Counted from the first letter of the stretch, positions 41,043-49,797 are shown. The stretch is 64,000 bases of DNA from Psychroserpens mesophilus (GCF_000826645.1 NZ_JXJP01000002.1:124001-188000); one strand, 5' to 3'. Program-made: numbers and translations. Notes: generated by a model not told the origin, from the sequence alone.

Positions 41043-42137
41043 TTATCCTAAAATTCTGTTGACTAGTTTTTGCTTGGCTGCTTCGTTATCACCACACAGC
41101 CATTGAATGACGTTGTCTTCCCAGATGGCATCACGTTGGGTTTCATCAATAATGTGCCTATCAACTGCTAGATCTAATATTTTTCCTGGATACGAACTTT
41201 GTTTTACACTTTCCATTTCACCTAAGGGATAAGGGTCGTCTAATCCCATTAAAACTTGTTTTGAACCTTGATTTTTAATAAGTAATTCAAGTCCACCAGT
41301 ATCATGAACTAAAGTGTCAAAGAATATGTTTTTATGACCTACAGCCTTTCTAGGATGAGTTTTGCCTTCAAATAAATCTGGACGACCATCAAAACCCTGG
41401 ATTCGTCTTCCTAGGTTAATTTGAGCTAATTGTCCGCCATGCGCAAAGCAAATTCGCATGTTTTTGTATTTTTCATAATAACCGTTTAAGGTTAAAAAGT
41501 GATAAGCATCAGCACATTGCGCTAACATCCAAATCAAATGGAAACGCCAGGATGTGTTTTCAAGTTTTATAAATTTTTCACCATCATAAGGATGCACTTC
41601 AACGGCTAAGTTGTACTTATCTGCTAATTCAAAAATGGGCTCATTTTCTTCATCAAAAATACATCGCCAAGTTCCAATCGTATCCATATAATGGGTTGGC
41701 AAGCATAATAACTGCATGCCTAATTCTTCAACACAACGTTCAATTTCCCAGCAAGCACCTCTTACAAAACCAGGATGCACTACAAAACCTGTTGTGAATT
41801 TACTCGGATTTTCCCTCTGAATTTTAGCATTGAAATCATTTTGAAACCTTAAGGCTTGTTTCATTTCTTCCAGTCGTAAGCCATTGCCATAGAGCTGTGA
41901 TAAGTTTAAAACAACGGCATGGTCAATTTTAAAATGCTCCATCCAGGCCAACTTTTCGTTTAAAAAGAAACTGGAATCTGTAATGGGACGATTCCAATCT
42001 TTTTGAAGCATAAATTTTCGGTCTTTATCGACCCAAAAAATACCTTTGTCCTTCATAAAATCCGGAATTTCTTCCGGATAAGGAAGTAAATGTGAATGAC
42101 CGTTGATTCTAAGTTTTCGTTTTTCCATAGTTGTCAT
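41043..42137 (-). CDS. 2-amino-3-carboxymuconate-6-semialdehyde decarboxylase (ACMSD, amidohydrolase family)
   Basis: The enzyme decarboxylates ACMS to 2-aminomuconate semialdehyde, diverting tryptophan carbon away from quinolinate. The 364-aa amidohydrolase fold has the N-terminal metal motif NGHSH (His-x-His), mid-chain histidines in CLPTHYMD, VEVHPYDGE and CFAHGG, and the C-terminal GLDDPYPLG aspartate. Its neighbour, 3-hydroxyanthranilate dioxygenase, produces its substrate. It is last in the minus-strand kyn operon and ends at a terminator. Three palindromic repeats separate it from the dioxygenase gene. Confidence 0.92.
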   Translation of the reverse strand: MTTMEKRKLRINGHSHLLPYPEEIPDFMKDKGIFWVDKDRKFMLQKDWNRPITDSSFFLNEKLAWMEHFKIDHAVVLNLSQLYGNGLRLEEMKQALRFQNDFNAKIQRENPSKFTTGFVVHPGFVRGACWEIERCVEELGMQLLCLPTHYMDTIGTWRCIFDEENEPIFELADKYNLAVEVHPYDGEKFIKLENTSWRFHLIWMLAQCADAYHFLTLNGYYEKYKNMRICFAHGGQLAQINLGRRIQGFDGRPDLFEGKTHPRKAVGHKNIFFDTLVHDTGGLELLIKNQGSKQVLMGLDDPYPLGEMESVKQSSYPGKILDLAVDRHIIDETQRDAIWEDNVIQWLCGDNEAAKQKLVNRILG

Positions 42138-42242
42138 TGCGAGACTTTAGTCGTGGCAATTTTTATATTATTTGTCATTCCTAGACAGGTAGGAATCTAT
42201 TTTTGAATAGCATTATAAGGGATTCCACATCAAGTGTGGTAT
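42132..42242. repeat. Cluster of palindromic repeats between ACMSD and dioxygenase genes
   Basis: Three elements stand side by side: GTCATTGCGAGACTTTAGTCGTGGCAAT; a family A variant TCATTCCTAGACAGGTAGGAATCT (about 42176-42198); and GGGATTCCACATCAAGTGTGGTATGAC. They are operon-internal. Confidence 0.6.
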
Positions 42243-42249
42243 GACAGTA

Positions 42250-42783
42250 CTAATCCAATTGAACCTTTTTTGGTGGTTGCATCACTTCGCCACAATTCGG
42301 GCAACTACGCTTGTCTTTATCACCATAGTACTTGTCAAAAATCGCAGGCATATCTGTCTCAATATTGTCTAAGGTGAAATCTTCTTCATATAGCTTTGTT
42401 GTGCAGTTTTCGCAAAACCATAATAAGGCATCTTGCACACCTTCTTCACGTGGATATTCAATGACCAGTCCTACAGTGTTAGCTCCTCTTTGCGGAGAAT
42501 GTGGAACTTTTGGTGGTAATAAAAATATCTCACCTTCTTTGATATGAATATCTTTTGGAGTGCCTTTGTCAATTACTTTCAAAACGATATCACCTTCAAC
42601 TTGGTAAAAAAATTCTGGAGTTTCATTATAATGATAATCTTTTCTGCTGTTTGGTCCACCAACAACCATAACAATGAAATCACCATCTTTCCAAACAACC
42701 TTATTACCAACTGGTGGCTTTAAAAGATGTCGGTTTTCTTCAATCCAGGCTTTAAAATTTATAGGAGGATACAGTTTACTCAT
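42250..42783 (-). CDS. 3-hydroxyanthranilate 3,4-dioxygenase
   Basis: It opens the ring of 3-hydroxyanthranilate to give ACMS. The 177-aa cupin is the bacterial size. The iron ligands lie in FRAKDYHYN-like and EFFYQVEGDIVLK segments (His-x-Glu type) and KVPHSPQRG. A C-terminal rubredoxin-like second metal site has two Cys pairs, CENC (near 125) and CPNC (near 160), as in bacterial forms. Upstream (42797-42875) is a family X repeat; downstream ACMSD takes its product. Confidence 0.95.
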   Translation of the reverse strand: MSKLYPPINFKAWIEENRHLLKPPVGNKVVWKDGDFIVMVVGGPNSRKDYHYNETPEFFYQVEGDIVLKVIDKGTPKDIHIKEGEIFLLPPKVPHSPQRGANTVGLVIEYPREEGVQDALLWFCENCTTKLYEEDFTLDNIETDMPAIFDKYYGDKDKRSCPNCGEVMQPPKKVQLD

Positions 42784-42796
42784 AGTGTTTTATTTT

Positions 42797-42875
42797 GGGC
42801 GTTACCCATAAAGGGTCAGGCTTTCAAGGCTCGCTATCAAAGATGAGCTCAAACAAACCTTTCAATCCTTAACGC
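42797..42875 (+). repeat. Structured repeat, family X, copy 4
   Basis: GGGCGTTACCCATAAAGGGT, then CAGGCTTTC, GATGAGCTCAAACAAAC and TTCAATCCTTAACGC. It is the shortest and cleanest copy and gives the best view of the ends: GGGCGTT opens, TAACGC closes. It lies in the operon between the SDR and dioxygenase genes. Confidence 0.65.
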
Positions 42876-42956
42876 GTGATTTCGTTCTTAAAATTAAGTA
42901 TAAAACTCCAAAACAAAAAGTCTTTGCTCTTGGTTCTTTTATCTTTATGTTCCTTT

Positions 42957-43739
42957 TTATAAACTTTTAGTTCGCCCACCATCAACCGGAAGATTAATTC
43001 CGTTGATATAAGCAGCGCGTTCACTCGCTAAAAATGTTATGGCATCAGCTAATTCTTCTGGTTTTGCAAAGCGTTTTGCTGGTACTGCATTTTTCATAGC
43101 ATTGGCAGCTTCATCTTCTGTGGTTCCTGTTTTTGCCGATTTATTTTTAATAATTTCAGTTAAGCGTTCAGTCCCTGTAGCACCAGGAAGTATATTATTA
43201 ACCGTAATTCCAAATTGTCCTAATTCATTGGCTAAGGTTTTACTCCAGTTTGCTACAGCACCACGAATGGTGTTACTCACGCCTAAGCCATCTAAAGGTT
43301 GTTTAACTGACGTTGAAATTACATTAATGATTCGACCATAGTTTGCACTTTTCATAAATGGAACTACTGCTTGCGCTAAGACATGATTACATTTTAAATG
43401 CTGTGTAAAAGCTCTTTCAAATTCTTCAATTTCTGCAGAAAACACTGGTCCACCTTTAGGGCCTCCAGTATTGTTTACTAAAATGTGAAACCCATGATTC
43501 GATTTAATATAGGCTTCCACTTTCGATTTTAATTCAGTTGGATTTGAAAAATCGGCAACGATATAGTCGTGATTTCTATGTTGTGGTAGTTCAGCTAAAG
43601 CGGCTTTAAGCTTATCTTCGTTTCTGGCAATTAAAGTGATAATTGTACCTTCTTCAGCCAAAGCTAAAGCGGTTGCTTTTCCAATACCTGCTGTGCTTCC
43701 ACAGACTAATGCGTATTTGTTATTTAAGTTTAAATTCAT
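42957..43739 (-). CDS. Short-chain dehydrogenase/reductase in the kynurenine operon
   Basis: An SDR of 260 aa from the ATG at 43739. The N-terminal TGxxxGxG-like motif is GSTAGIGKA (near residue 14). The active-site segment has Ser in VISTSVKQP with YGRIINV preceding, the NNTGG motif is LVNNTGGP, and GGRT ends the protein. The classical catalytic Tyr-x-x-x-Lys is not obvious (the usual position reads NTIRGAVANWSK), so the enzyme may be unusual. Its substrate is unknown, but its position next to aminomuconate-semialdehyde dehydrogenase suggests a role in the same route. The frame is open upstream to 43853 but overlaps the dehydrogenase, so the later start is chosen. Confidence 0.85.
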   Translation of the reverse strand: MNLNLNNKYALVCGSTAGIGKATALALAEEGTIITLIARNEDKLKAALAELPQHRNHDYIVADFSNPTELKSKVEAYIKSNHGFHILVNNTGGPKGGPVFSAEIEEFERAFTQHLKCNHVLAQAVVPFMKSANYGRIINVISTSVKQPLDGLGVSNTIRGAVANWSKTLANELGQFGITVNNILPGATGTERLTEIIKNKSAKTGTTEDEAANAMKNAVPAKRFAKPEELADAITFLASERAAYINGINLPVDGGRTKSL

Positions 43740-43758
43740 CTTTTTTGCTCTAGTTTTT

Positions 43759-45198
43759 TTAAAATTTAATACACACATTCTTTGCCTCAGTAAAAAAACG
43801 CAAGGCTTCAAATCCGCCTTCACGACCAACTCCTGAGGCTTTAACACCACCAAAAGGCGTTCGTAAATCTCGCATCATCCAGGTGTTTACCCAAACAATA
43901 CCAGCTTGCAATTGATGGCTCATGCGCATGGTGCGTTTTAAATTGTTCGTCCATAACGTAGCAGATAATCCATATTTAACCTTATTTGCCATTGTTAATA
44001 CCTCTTCTTCAGAATGAAATGGCATGATGGTGACTACTGGCCCGAAAATTTCTTCCTGATTCACACGACATTCATTATTTGGAACTTCAATTACGGTTGG
44101 TTCTAGATAGTAACCGTTTTCAAAACCATTAACAGCAACTTCATTTCCGCCACATAAAACCGTTCCGTTATCATCTTTAGCAATTTGAATATATTCTTTT
44201 ACTTTCTCTAAATGTGGTTTTGATACCAAAGCACCAATATTGGTAGCCTCTTCCGATGGATGTCCTACCTTGAGCTGTTTTACTTTTGCCACAAAATCGG
44301 TTTTAAATTTGTCGTAGATTGCTGCTTCCACAAAAATGCGACTACCACAAAGACAAATTTGTCCTTGATTAGCAAACGACGAACGTACAGTTGTATTCAG
44401 CATATCATTATAGTCGCAGTCCGCAAAAATGATGTTTGGATTTTTTCCACCTAATTCCAACGATAATTTTTTAAACATTGGTGCAGCTACTTTGGCGATA
44501 TGCGCTCCAGTAGCTGTCCCTCCAGTAAACGAAATCGCTTTGATATCATGATGTTCAATAATAGCCTGACCAGTTGAACCACCCAGACCATGAACAATAT
44601 TCAGGACACCTTTAGGTAAACCAGCTTCATTACAGATTTCTCCAAGTAAATAAGCAGTCATAGGAGTTACTTCACTTGGTTTAGCAACCACACAATTTCC
44701 GGCTGCAAGTGCAGGAGCAATTTTCCAGGTAAACAAATAGAGTGGAAGGTTCCAAGGCGAAATACAACCGACGACTCCAATGGGTTGACGTAAAGTGTAG
44801 TTAATGGCTTGCTGACCAACACTTTCGTGACTTTCACTGGCAAATTGGGTTATGGCATTTCCGAAGAACCTAAAATTACTAGCAGCTCTTGGGATATCAA
44901 CAGATTTTGCTAATGAGATAGGTTTTCCATTGTCTTTAGATTCGGCTTCAGCAAAACGTTGTAAGTTGTGTTCTAATAATTCTGAAATTTTAATTAATAT
45001 ACGACTGCGTTCTTCTAAAGTGGTTTGTGACCAAACAGGAAATGCAGATTTTGCTGCGATGTATGCATTTTCAACGTCTTCTTTTGATGAGTTTGGTATC
45101 TGACTGTAAACTTCACCATTAGAAGGGTTGTAGTTATCCAACCATTGATTATGAATCGGATTATGAAAGTTGCCGTTGATGTAGTTTTGAATGTTCAA
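43759..45198 (-). CDS. 2-aminomuconate-6-semialdehyde dehydrogenase (ALDH family)
   Basis: It oxidises 2-aminomuconate semialdehyde (or 2-hydroxymuconate semialdehyde) to the acid with NAD+. The ALDH is 479 aa. The catalytic Glu is in LELGGKNPN (near 252) and the nucleophile is in NQGQICLCGSR (near 286). The start MNIQNYINGNF and the MMRDLRTPFGGVKASG C-terminal segment match the 2-aminomuconate/hydroxymuconate semialdehyde dehydrogenase branch. It lies in the kyn operon between the SDR and a DUF6090 protein. Confidence 0.92.
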   Translation of the reverse strand: MNIQNYINGNFHNPIHNQWLDNYNPSNGEVYSQIPNSSKEDVENAYIAAKSAFPVWSQTTLEERSRILIKISELLEHNLQRFAEAESKDNGKPISLAKSVDIPRAASNFRFFGNAITQFASESHESVGQQAINYTLRQPIGVVGCISPWNLPLYLFTWKIAPALAAGNCVVAKPSEVTPMTAYLLGEICNEAGLPKGVLNIVHGLGGSTGQAIIEHHDIKAISFTGGTATGAHIAKVAAPMFKKLSLELGGKNPNIIFADCDYNDMLNTTVRSSFANQGQICLCGSRIFVEAAIYDKFKTDFVAKVKQLKVGHPSEEATNIGALVSKPHLEKVKEYIQIAKDDNGTVLCGGNEVAVNGFENGYYLEPTVIEVPNNECRVNQEEIFGPVVTIMPFHSEEEVLTMANKVKYGLSATLWTNNLKRTMRMSHQLQAGIVWVNTWMMRDLRTPFGGVKASGVGREGGFEALRFFTEAKNVCIKF

Positions 45199-45220
45199 AG
45201 TTTAATTTTTCTAAAGTTAA

Positions 45221-45856
45221 TCAATCACGAGCAGGATAAATAGAATCTATTTGAGTAATACAATGATTATAAATGTCTGATAATTCTCGTTCGTAATAAA
45301 ACAAATCGGTCATGGTCATTTGAACTTTAGCCATTGTTTTAGCAAAATTATTGGCATCGGTAAAATCAGCATTAAAAAAAATTTGACTGGATTTCGTGTT
45401 AAACTCATTATAACTGTCTTGATAGGTGTACAAATTATTGAGCGTGTTTAGCAGAACTGGATTAAACTCTCTGTTCATTCCAGATTGAATACTTGTTTGA
45501 AAAGCCGCATTTCTAAGGCGTGGAGTATTCATTCCTCTCCAAAAACCCAATGCTTCATTGATGCCTTCTTCAGTTTTTGGTAAATCCATTTTTCTTAAAG
45601 TATCTCTAACCATAATATGGTAGTCTTTAACATTGGCAATGCTGTTTTTATTTGAAATAATTTCATCTTTCAAAATGGTTAGCGTAGTTGTGATGTTTTT
45701 TTCAATCTTTTTGCGTTCATTCCAGTTATTGAATTGAAGCGCCATGAAAATACCTATGAAAACCAAGATGATTTCTCCAAGAGCATACAATAGATATTTA
45801 CTGAATTTGTTTTCAGCAAGCAATGATTGACGTATGCTTCGGAAGAATTTAATCAT
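45221..45856 (-). CDS. DUF6090-type single-helix membrane protein
   Basis: A 211-aa protein with one membrane helix near residues 22-41 preceded by the basic segment IKFFRSIRQSLLAENKFSKY and followed by NNWNERKK, which is the signature I associate with DUF6090. The rest is helical and extracytoplasmic or cytoplasmic, without catalytic motif. It lies within the kynurenine operon with a 5-base gap from the RidA gene. Its role there is unknown; such proteins often occur as unexplained passengers in flavobacterial operons. Confidence 0.8.
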   Translation of the reverse strand: MIKFFRSIRQSLLAENKFSKYLLYALGEIILVFIGIFMALQFNNWNERKKIEKNITTTLTILKDEIISNKNSIANVKDYHIMVRDTLRKMDLPKTEEGINEALGFWRGMNTPRLRNAAFQTSIQSGMNREFNPVLLNTLNNLYTYQDSYNEFNTKSSQIFFNADFTDANNFAKTMAKVQMTMTDLFYYERELSDIYNHCITQIDSIYPARD

Positions 45857-45861
45857 TAGTA

Positions 45862-46296
45862 TTATTGTTTCTTATAAGCCATAACCTTAATTTCAATGAC
45901 CAGATCTGGATGAGGTAGTTGATGCACAGCAACTGTGGTTCGTGTTGGTCCTGTAGCTTTGTCAAAGAACTCACCATAAGCCTTGTTGTAATCTGCGAAA
46001 TCATTCATATTGACTAAAAACGAGGTGACATCAACCACATCTTTAAGGCTAGCACCAACTTTTTTTAAATTGGCATCAATGTTTTTTAAAACTTCCTGAG
46101 TTTGTGTGTAAACATTGAGTCGTTTAGTTCCCATGTCATCAATAAGGTCAACTCCTGCAATAGAATTGTCAGGTCGTCTTGAACTGGTTCCTGAGACGAA
46201 AATGAAATCGCCTACTTGCTTTACATGTGGATATGCTCCTCTTGGTGTTACTCCAGTTCCTGCGGAAGCAGGAATCTTATTGTCTTTTTCTTCCAT
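45862..46296 (-). CDS. RidA-family 2-aminomuconate deaminase, with an in-frame repeat at the N-terminus
   Basis: A RidA/YjgF-fold protein of 144 aa. Context between KMO and aminomuconate-semialdehyde dehydrogenase points to 2-aminomuconate deaminase, which gives 4-oxalocrotonate. Core features are [15 protein letters not shown], the active-type [21 protein letters not shown] segment with the conserved Arg (in TRTTV), and the VMAYKK C-terminus. Residues 8-14 (IPASAGT) are translated from a family A hairpin (46256-46277) inserted at the N-terminus, before VTPRGAYP where homologous proteins normally begin their core. The effect is probably tolerated because this is the floppy start. Confidence 0.9.
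   Translation of the reverse strand: MEEKDNKIPASAGTGVTPRGAYPHVKQVGDFIFVSGTSSRRPDNSIAGVDLIDDMGTKRLNVYTQTQEVLKNIDANLKKVGASLKDVVDVTSFLVNMNDFADYNKAYGEFFDKATGPTRTTVAVHQLPHPDLVIEIKVMAYKKQ
46256..46277. repeat. Family A hairpin inside the RidA gene
   Basis: GTTCCTGCGGAAGCAGGAAT plus CT. On the coding strand it gives IPASAG(T). The stem is intact. Confidence 0.85.
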
Positions 46297-46307
46297 ATTC
46301 TTGGTAT

Positions 46308-46334
46308 TCAGAGCTTATCTCAGAATCTCATTTT
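46308..46334. repeat. Family D-like palindrome upstream of the RidA gene
   Basis: TATTCAGAGCTTATCTCAGA then ATCTCAT lies in the kmo-ridA spacer. The arms TTCAGAG/CTCAGAA are slightly degenerate relative to family D. Confidence 0.55.
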
Positions 46335-46365
46335 TATTATTTATTTGATTTGCACTAATCACTAA

Positions 46366-47763
46366 TCAGTGCAATCCAGCAATTCTATCATCTTCTAAAA
46401 TGGCTTCGGTTGCTGATTTAACTTTATCTAAAATATCTTTTATGTCATCTTCTGTTGAGATAATGCCATCAGCTAGCATATTTAAAATGGCTTTGTCTTG
46501 AGCACGACCTTTCAGCATGGCTTCTCTGTAACCAATATGCTCATTAAAGGTGACTAAGCTATATTTAGATGAATAGTCGTCTGGAAACTCTCGTTCCAAT
46601 GCCATTTCAATTTTTCGTTTCTCCTGAAAAATCGCTTGACCAACGTGGTCTTTCATTTCGTGAAAATTATCAATGGCTAAATCAGCAATTGCATCGGTGT
46701 CTTTCTTTCTGGTTTTTTCATATGCTGAAAATATAGTTTCCCAATCGCCTTCGTGCTGATCTAAAACCGCATCAAATTCTACTACATCTTCAAAAGACGC
46801 ATTCATCCCTTGTCCGTAAAAAGGTACAATCGCATGTGCAGAATCTCCCATTAGCAAGGTATTTCCTTTATAATGCCAAGGCGAACATTTTACAGTTCCT
46901 AAAGGCGCTGTTGGGTTGTCGAAAAAATCTTCAACCAGATTTGGCATGAGTTCTAAAGCATCAGGAAATTCTTTCTGGAAGAATTCGGTAACCATTTCTG
47001 GCGTTGTTAAATTATTGAAATTGTATTCGCCTTCATCATAACTCAAGAATAAAGTTACTGTAAAACTTCCGTCTAAATTAGGCAGCGCAATGACCATGAA
47101 GTCACCTCTTGGCCAGATATGTAGTGCGTTTTTATACGTTTTGTAATCACCTGTTCTGGTTGGAAGAATAGATAATTCTTTGTAACCATGCGTTAAATAA
47201 TCTTGTGAAAAACTAAATAAAAACTTACGTTCCAAATAGTAACTTCTTCGAAGTGCAGAACCTGCACCATCGGTAGCTATGATACAATCGGCATCTTCAA
47301 CAAACTCATCTTTAGTTAGATGGTCTTTGAATCTTGCTGTAGTATCTTCAAAATTTACCGATTTACATTTTTTGTTAAAATGGATGGTGACATTATCGTG
47401 TTTTTCGGCTTCGTCAAGTAAAAGTGCGTTTAATCCACCTCGAGAGATAGAATTGATGTATTCGTGATCTCTTCCACTGTAGTTTGATAAAAAAGTATTC
47501 CCTTCTTGATCATGAATCATTCTACCATTCATTGGAATACAGAGCGCTTTTACTTTGTCTTCAATCCCAACCAGTTTCATGGCTTTGTTGCCTCGATCTG
47601 AAAATGCTAAATTAATAGAACGACCTGCTGAAATATCTGTCTTTCGTAAATCAGGACGCATTTCGTAAACGGTTACATTATAGCCTCGTTGGCCTAAACG
47701 TAATGCGAGAAGACTTCCGCAGAGACCTGCACCAATAATAAGAATGTTTTGTTGTTTGCTCAT
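46366..47763 (-). CDS. kmo: Kynurenine 3-monooxygenase KMO
   Basis: An FAD enzyme that hydroxylates kynurenine to 3-hydroxykynurenine with NADPH and O2. At 465 aa the size is normal. The N-terminal FAD fold is IIGAGLCGSLLALRLGQRGY; a DG-type motif lies in CIIATDGAGSALRR; and the second FAD motif is LLMGDSAHAIVPFYGQGMNA. The MRPDLRKTD segment near residue 35 is KMO-like. Bacterial KMO may lack a membrane anchor; no C-terminal membrane helix is seen here. It follows kynU (start 49126) in the operon; the two flank a spacer with family B repeats (47798-47825). Confidence 0.95.
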   Translation of the reverse strand: MSKQQNILIIGAGLCGSLLALRLGQRGYNVTVYEMRPDLRKTDISAGRSINLAFSDRGNKAMKLVGIEDKVKALCIPMNGRMIHDQEGNTFLSNYSGRDHEYINSISRGGLNALLLDEAEKHDNVTIHFNKKCKSVNFEDTTARFKDHLTKDEFVEDADCIIATDGAGSALRRSYYLERKFLFSFSQDYLTHGYKELSILPTRTGDYKTYKNALHIWPRGDFMVIALPNLDGSFTVTLFLSYDEGEYNFNNLTTPEMVTEFFQKEFPDALELMPNLVEDFFDNPTAPLGTVKCSPWHYKGNTLLMGDSAHAIVPFYGQGMNASFEDVVEFDAVLDQHEGDWETIFSAYEKTRKKDTDAIADLAIDNFHEMKDHVGQAIFQEKRKIEMALEREFPDDYSSKYSLVTFNEHIGYREAMLKGRAQDKAILNMLADGIISTEDDIKDILDKVKSATEAILEDDRIAGLH

Positions 47764-47797
47764 ATGTTTTCTAGTCTAGCGCAGTTGAAACTTTTTA

Positions 47798-47825
47798 AGA
47801 CCTTTCGACAGCGCTCAAGGTGACA
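47798..47825. repeat. Family B repeat in kynU-kmo spacer
   Basis: On the minus strand TGTCACCTTGAGCGCTGTCG then AAAGGTCTT. Directly to its left is TCTAGCGCAGTTGAAACT, a degenerate half of a second copy. Confidence 0.65.
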
Positions 47826-47830
47826 CTTTT

Positions 47831-49126
47831 TTAATTCAAAATTGTTTTCAATCGCTCTACAAATCCGTAAACATCCATATACGAATTGTATAACGGAACT
47901 GGAGCACATCTAATCACATCTGGTTCTCTCCAATCGGTAATGATTCCGGCTTTTGTAAGCTTATTGTGCAATCCTTTATCTGCATTTTTGACCTGAATTG
48001 ACAATTGACAACCACGTTCGTCTGGATTGCGTGGTGTGATTATTTTTATATCTGAATTGTTGAGTTCATCTAATAGGAACTCAAAATAACCAGTTAATTT
48101 CCTTGATTTTTCACATAATTTATCAAAACCAGCAGCCTTAAATACATCTAAAGATGCTCTTATTGCTGCCATAGATAAAATAGGCGGATTGCTTAATTGC
48201 CAACCTTCAGCTCCAGGCAGCTGATCAAATTCATCACGCATTTTAAAACGCGTTTGCTTATTGTGCGACCACCAACCTGTAAAACGATTAAGATCTTTTC
48301 TATGTGCATGACGTTCATGAACAAAAGCACCAGACAAGCTGCCAGGTCCTGAGTTCAAATACTTATACGAACACCAAACTGCAAAATCGGCTCCAGAATC
48401 GTGAAGATTCAATGGTACGTTTCCTGCGCCATGCGCACAATCGAAACCTACCATGCAACCGTGTTTATGTCCTAAAGCAGCAATGCGTTTTAAATCGAAA
48501 AATTGACCAGTGTAATAGTTTACACCACCAATCATCACCAAAGCAATCTCGTCGCCATGTTGATTAAAAATGGTTTCTAAATCGTCATAATTGGCTAATT
48601 CTTCACCTTTGCGGGCTTTCCAAAGAATTAAGCCTTCTTTATCATCATAACCATGGTGACGTAATTGTGATTCCACAGCATATTTATCGCTAGGAAACGC
48701 ATCAGCTTCAATTAAAATTTTATAACGTTTAGGTGTTGGTTTATAGAAACTCACCATCATAAAGTGGAGGTTGGCTGTTAGTGAATTCATCACGACAACT
48801 TCCATGGGTTTTGCGCCTACGATATTCGCCATGGTTTCAGTTAAAAATTCGTGATAATGCAACCATGGATGTTTGCCTTCTGTATGACCTTCAACACCAA
48901 GATTTGCCCAGTCATCAAGTTCTTGATTGATATAATCTTTTGTGATTTTAGGCTGTAAACCTAAAGAGTTTCCTGTCATGTAAATGAGCTCGTTTCCGTT
49001 GTTGTCTTTCGGAATATGAAACTGTTTTCGATACGATGATAGTTCGTCATTCTGGTCTTGTTGTTTTGCGAATTCAAGACCTAATTTATAGTTGGACAAG
49101 GTGTTTGGTTTTATGGTATCTAACAA
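47831..49126 (-). CDS. kynU: Kynureninase KynU
   Basis: KynU cleaves 3-hydroxykynurenine (or kynurenine) to 3-hydroxyanthranilate (or anthranilate) and alanine. The PLP enzyme is 423-431 aa. The Schiff-base Lys lies in WCSYKYLNSGPGSL; other marks are MTGNSLGLQPK, GFDCAHGAGNVPL and TGWWSHN. No ATG start fits: 49126 is TTG, and the first in-frame ATG lies about 50 codons inside. The TATTTTTG box at 49124-49131 covers that TTG, so translation may begin at the TTG at 49099 (SNYKLGLEFA). It is the first gene of the kyn operon. No tryptophan 2,3-dioxygenase gene is visible. Confidence 0.95.
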   Translation of the reverse strand: MLDTIKPNTLSNYKLGLEFAKQQDQNDELSSYRKQFHIPKDNNGNELIYMTGNSLGLQPKITKDYINQELDDWANLGVEGHTEGKHPWLHYHEFLTETMANIVGAKPMEVVVMNSLTANLHFMMVSFYKPTPKRYKILIEADAFPSDKYAVESQLRHHGYDDKEGLILWKARKGEELANYDDLETIFNQHGDEIALVMIGGVNYYTGQFFDLKRIAALGHKHGCMVGFDCAHGAGNVPLNLHDSGADFAVWCSYKYLNSGPGSLSGAFVHERHAHRKDLNRFTGWWSHNKQTRFKMRDEFDQLPGAEGWQLSNPPILSMAAIRASLDVFKAAGFDKLCEKSRKLTGYFEFLLDELNNSDIKIITPRNPDERGCQLSIQVKNADKGLHNKLTKAGIITDWREPDVIRCAPVPLYNSYMDVYGFVERLKTILN

Positions 49127-49131
49127 AAATA
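49124..49131 (-). promoter_or_regulatory. Possible -7 box (TATTTTTG) for the kyn operon
   Basis: A perfect TAnnTTTG match on the minus strand overlapping the furthest upstream possible kynU start codon. If used, transcription would begin near 49118, downstream of TTG 49126. Confidence 0.45.
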
Positions 49132-49226
49132 AGAATAATTACTGTAGTAAAGAACTGTTGAAAGCGTCAATTTTTAGTGCTGATATAAATTGCTTTTTTT
49201 AGTATCTTTAAAGAAATCAAAACGAT

Positions 49227-49646
49227 ATGGGAAAGACAAAAGCGTATAGCAATGGAGATGTTACAATCGTCTGGGAACCTGAAGCTTGCATTCATTCTGC
49301 GATATGTGTTAAAGGGCTTGGTGAGGTGTTTCAGCCTAAAGAAAAACCATGGATTAAAATTAATGCAGCTTCAACTGAAGCATTAGTAAACCAAGTTAAA
49401 GCTTGTCCGTCTGGTGCATTGAGTTATTATATGAATGATGAGAAGAATAATGAATCTGAATCTTTAGAAACAAAGGTTGAGGTGCTTGAAAACGGTCCGC
49501 TTCTCATATATGGAACTTTGAAAGTCACTTATAAAGATGGTATAGAGGAAACTAAAAATAGAACGACGGCATTTTGCAGATGTGGTGCTTCACAGAATAA
49601 GCCCTATTGTGATGGTGCGCATATTGATCATCAATTTATTGGTTGA
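49227..49646 (+). CDS. Fer4_19-type ferredoxin fused to a CDGSH iron-sulfur domain
   Basis: A 139-aa cytoplasmic protein joining two Fe-S modules. Residues about 1-65 resemble the divergent Fer4_19 domain, with cysteines in ACIHSAICVKGLGEVF and VKACPSGALSYY. From about residue 82 the CDGSH/mitoNEET-like domain follows, with FCRCGASQNKPYCDGAH near 113-129 (three Cys and one His binding a 2Fe-2S cluster). An acidic linker (NDEKNNESESLETK) joins them. Such fusions are known, but the partners and role are not established. It is divergently placed from kynU (101 bases between) and shows no operon partner. Confidence 0.9.
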   Translation: MGKTKAYSNGDVTIVWEPEACIHSAICVKGLGEVFQPKEKPWIKINAASTEALVNQVKACPSGALSYYMNDEKNNESESLETKVEVLENGPLLIYGTLKVTYKDGIEETKNRTTAFCRCGASQNKPYCDGAHIDHQFIG

Positions 49647-49691
49647 TTTTTTTTAAGAGTTACAGACAGTAAAACAAAAGTTTATTAAAGT

Positions 49692-49725
49692 AAAAAGCGC
49701 TTCAACTCAATAGATGAAGCGCTTT
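49692..49725 (-). terminator. Terminator between the CDGSH gene and the converging lipoprotein gene
   Basis: AAAAAGCGCTTCA...TGAAGCGCTTT. The better T-run is on the minus strand, downstream of the 49798-50490 gene. Confidence 0.7.
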
Positions 49726-49797
49726 GAATATATATAGACGCATACTGCGGAATATTAATATACTTTATATACGTCTAAAGGTCATGGTTTAGATGTT

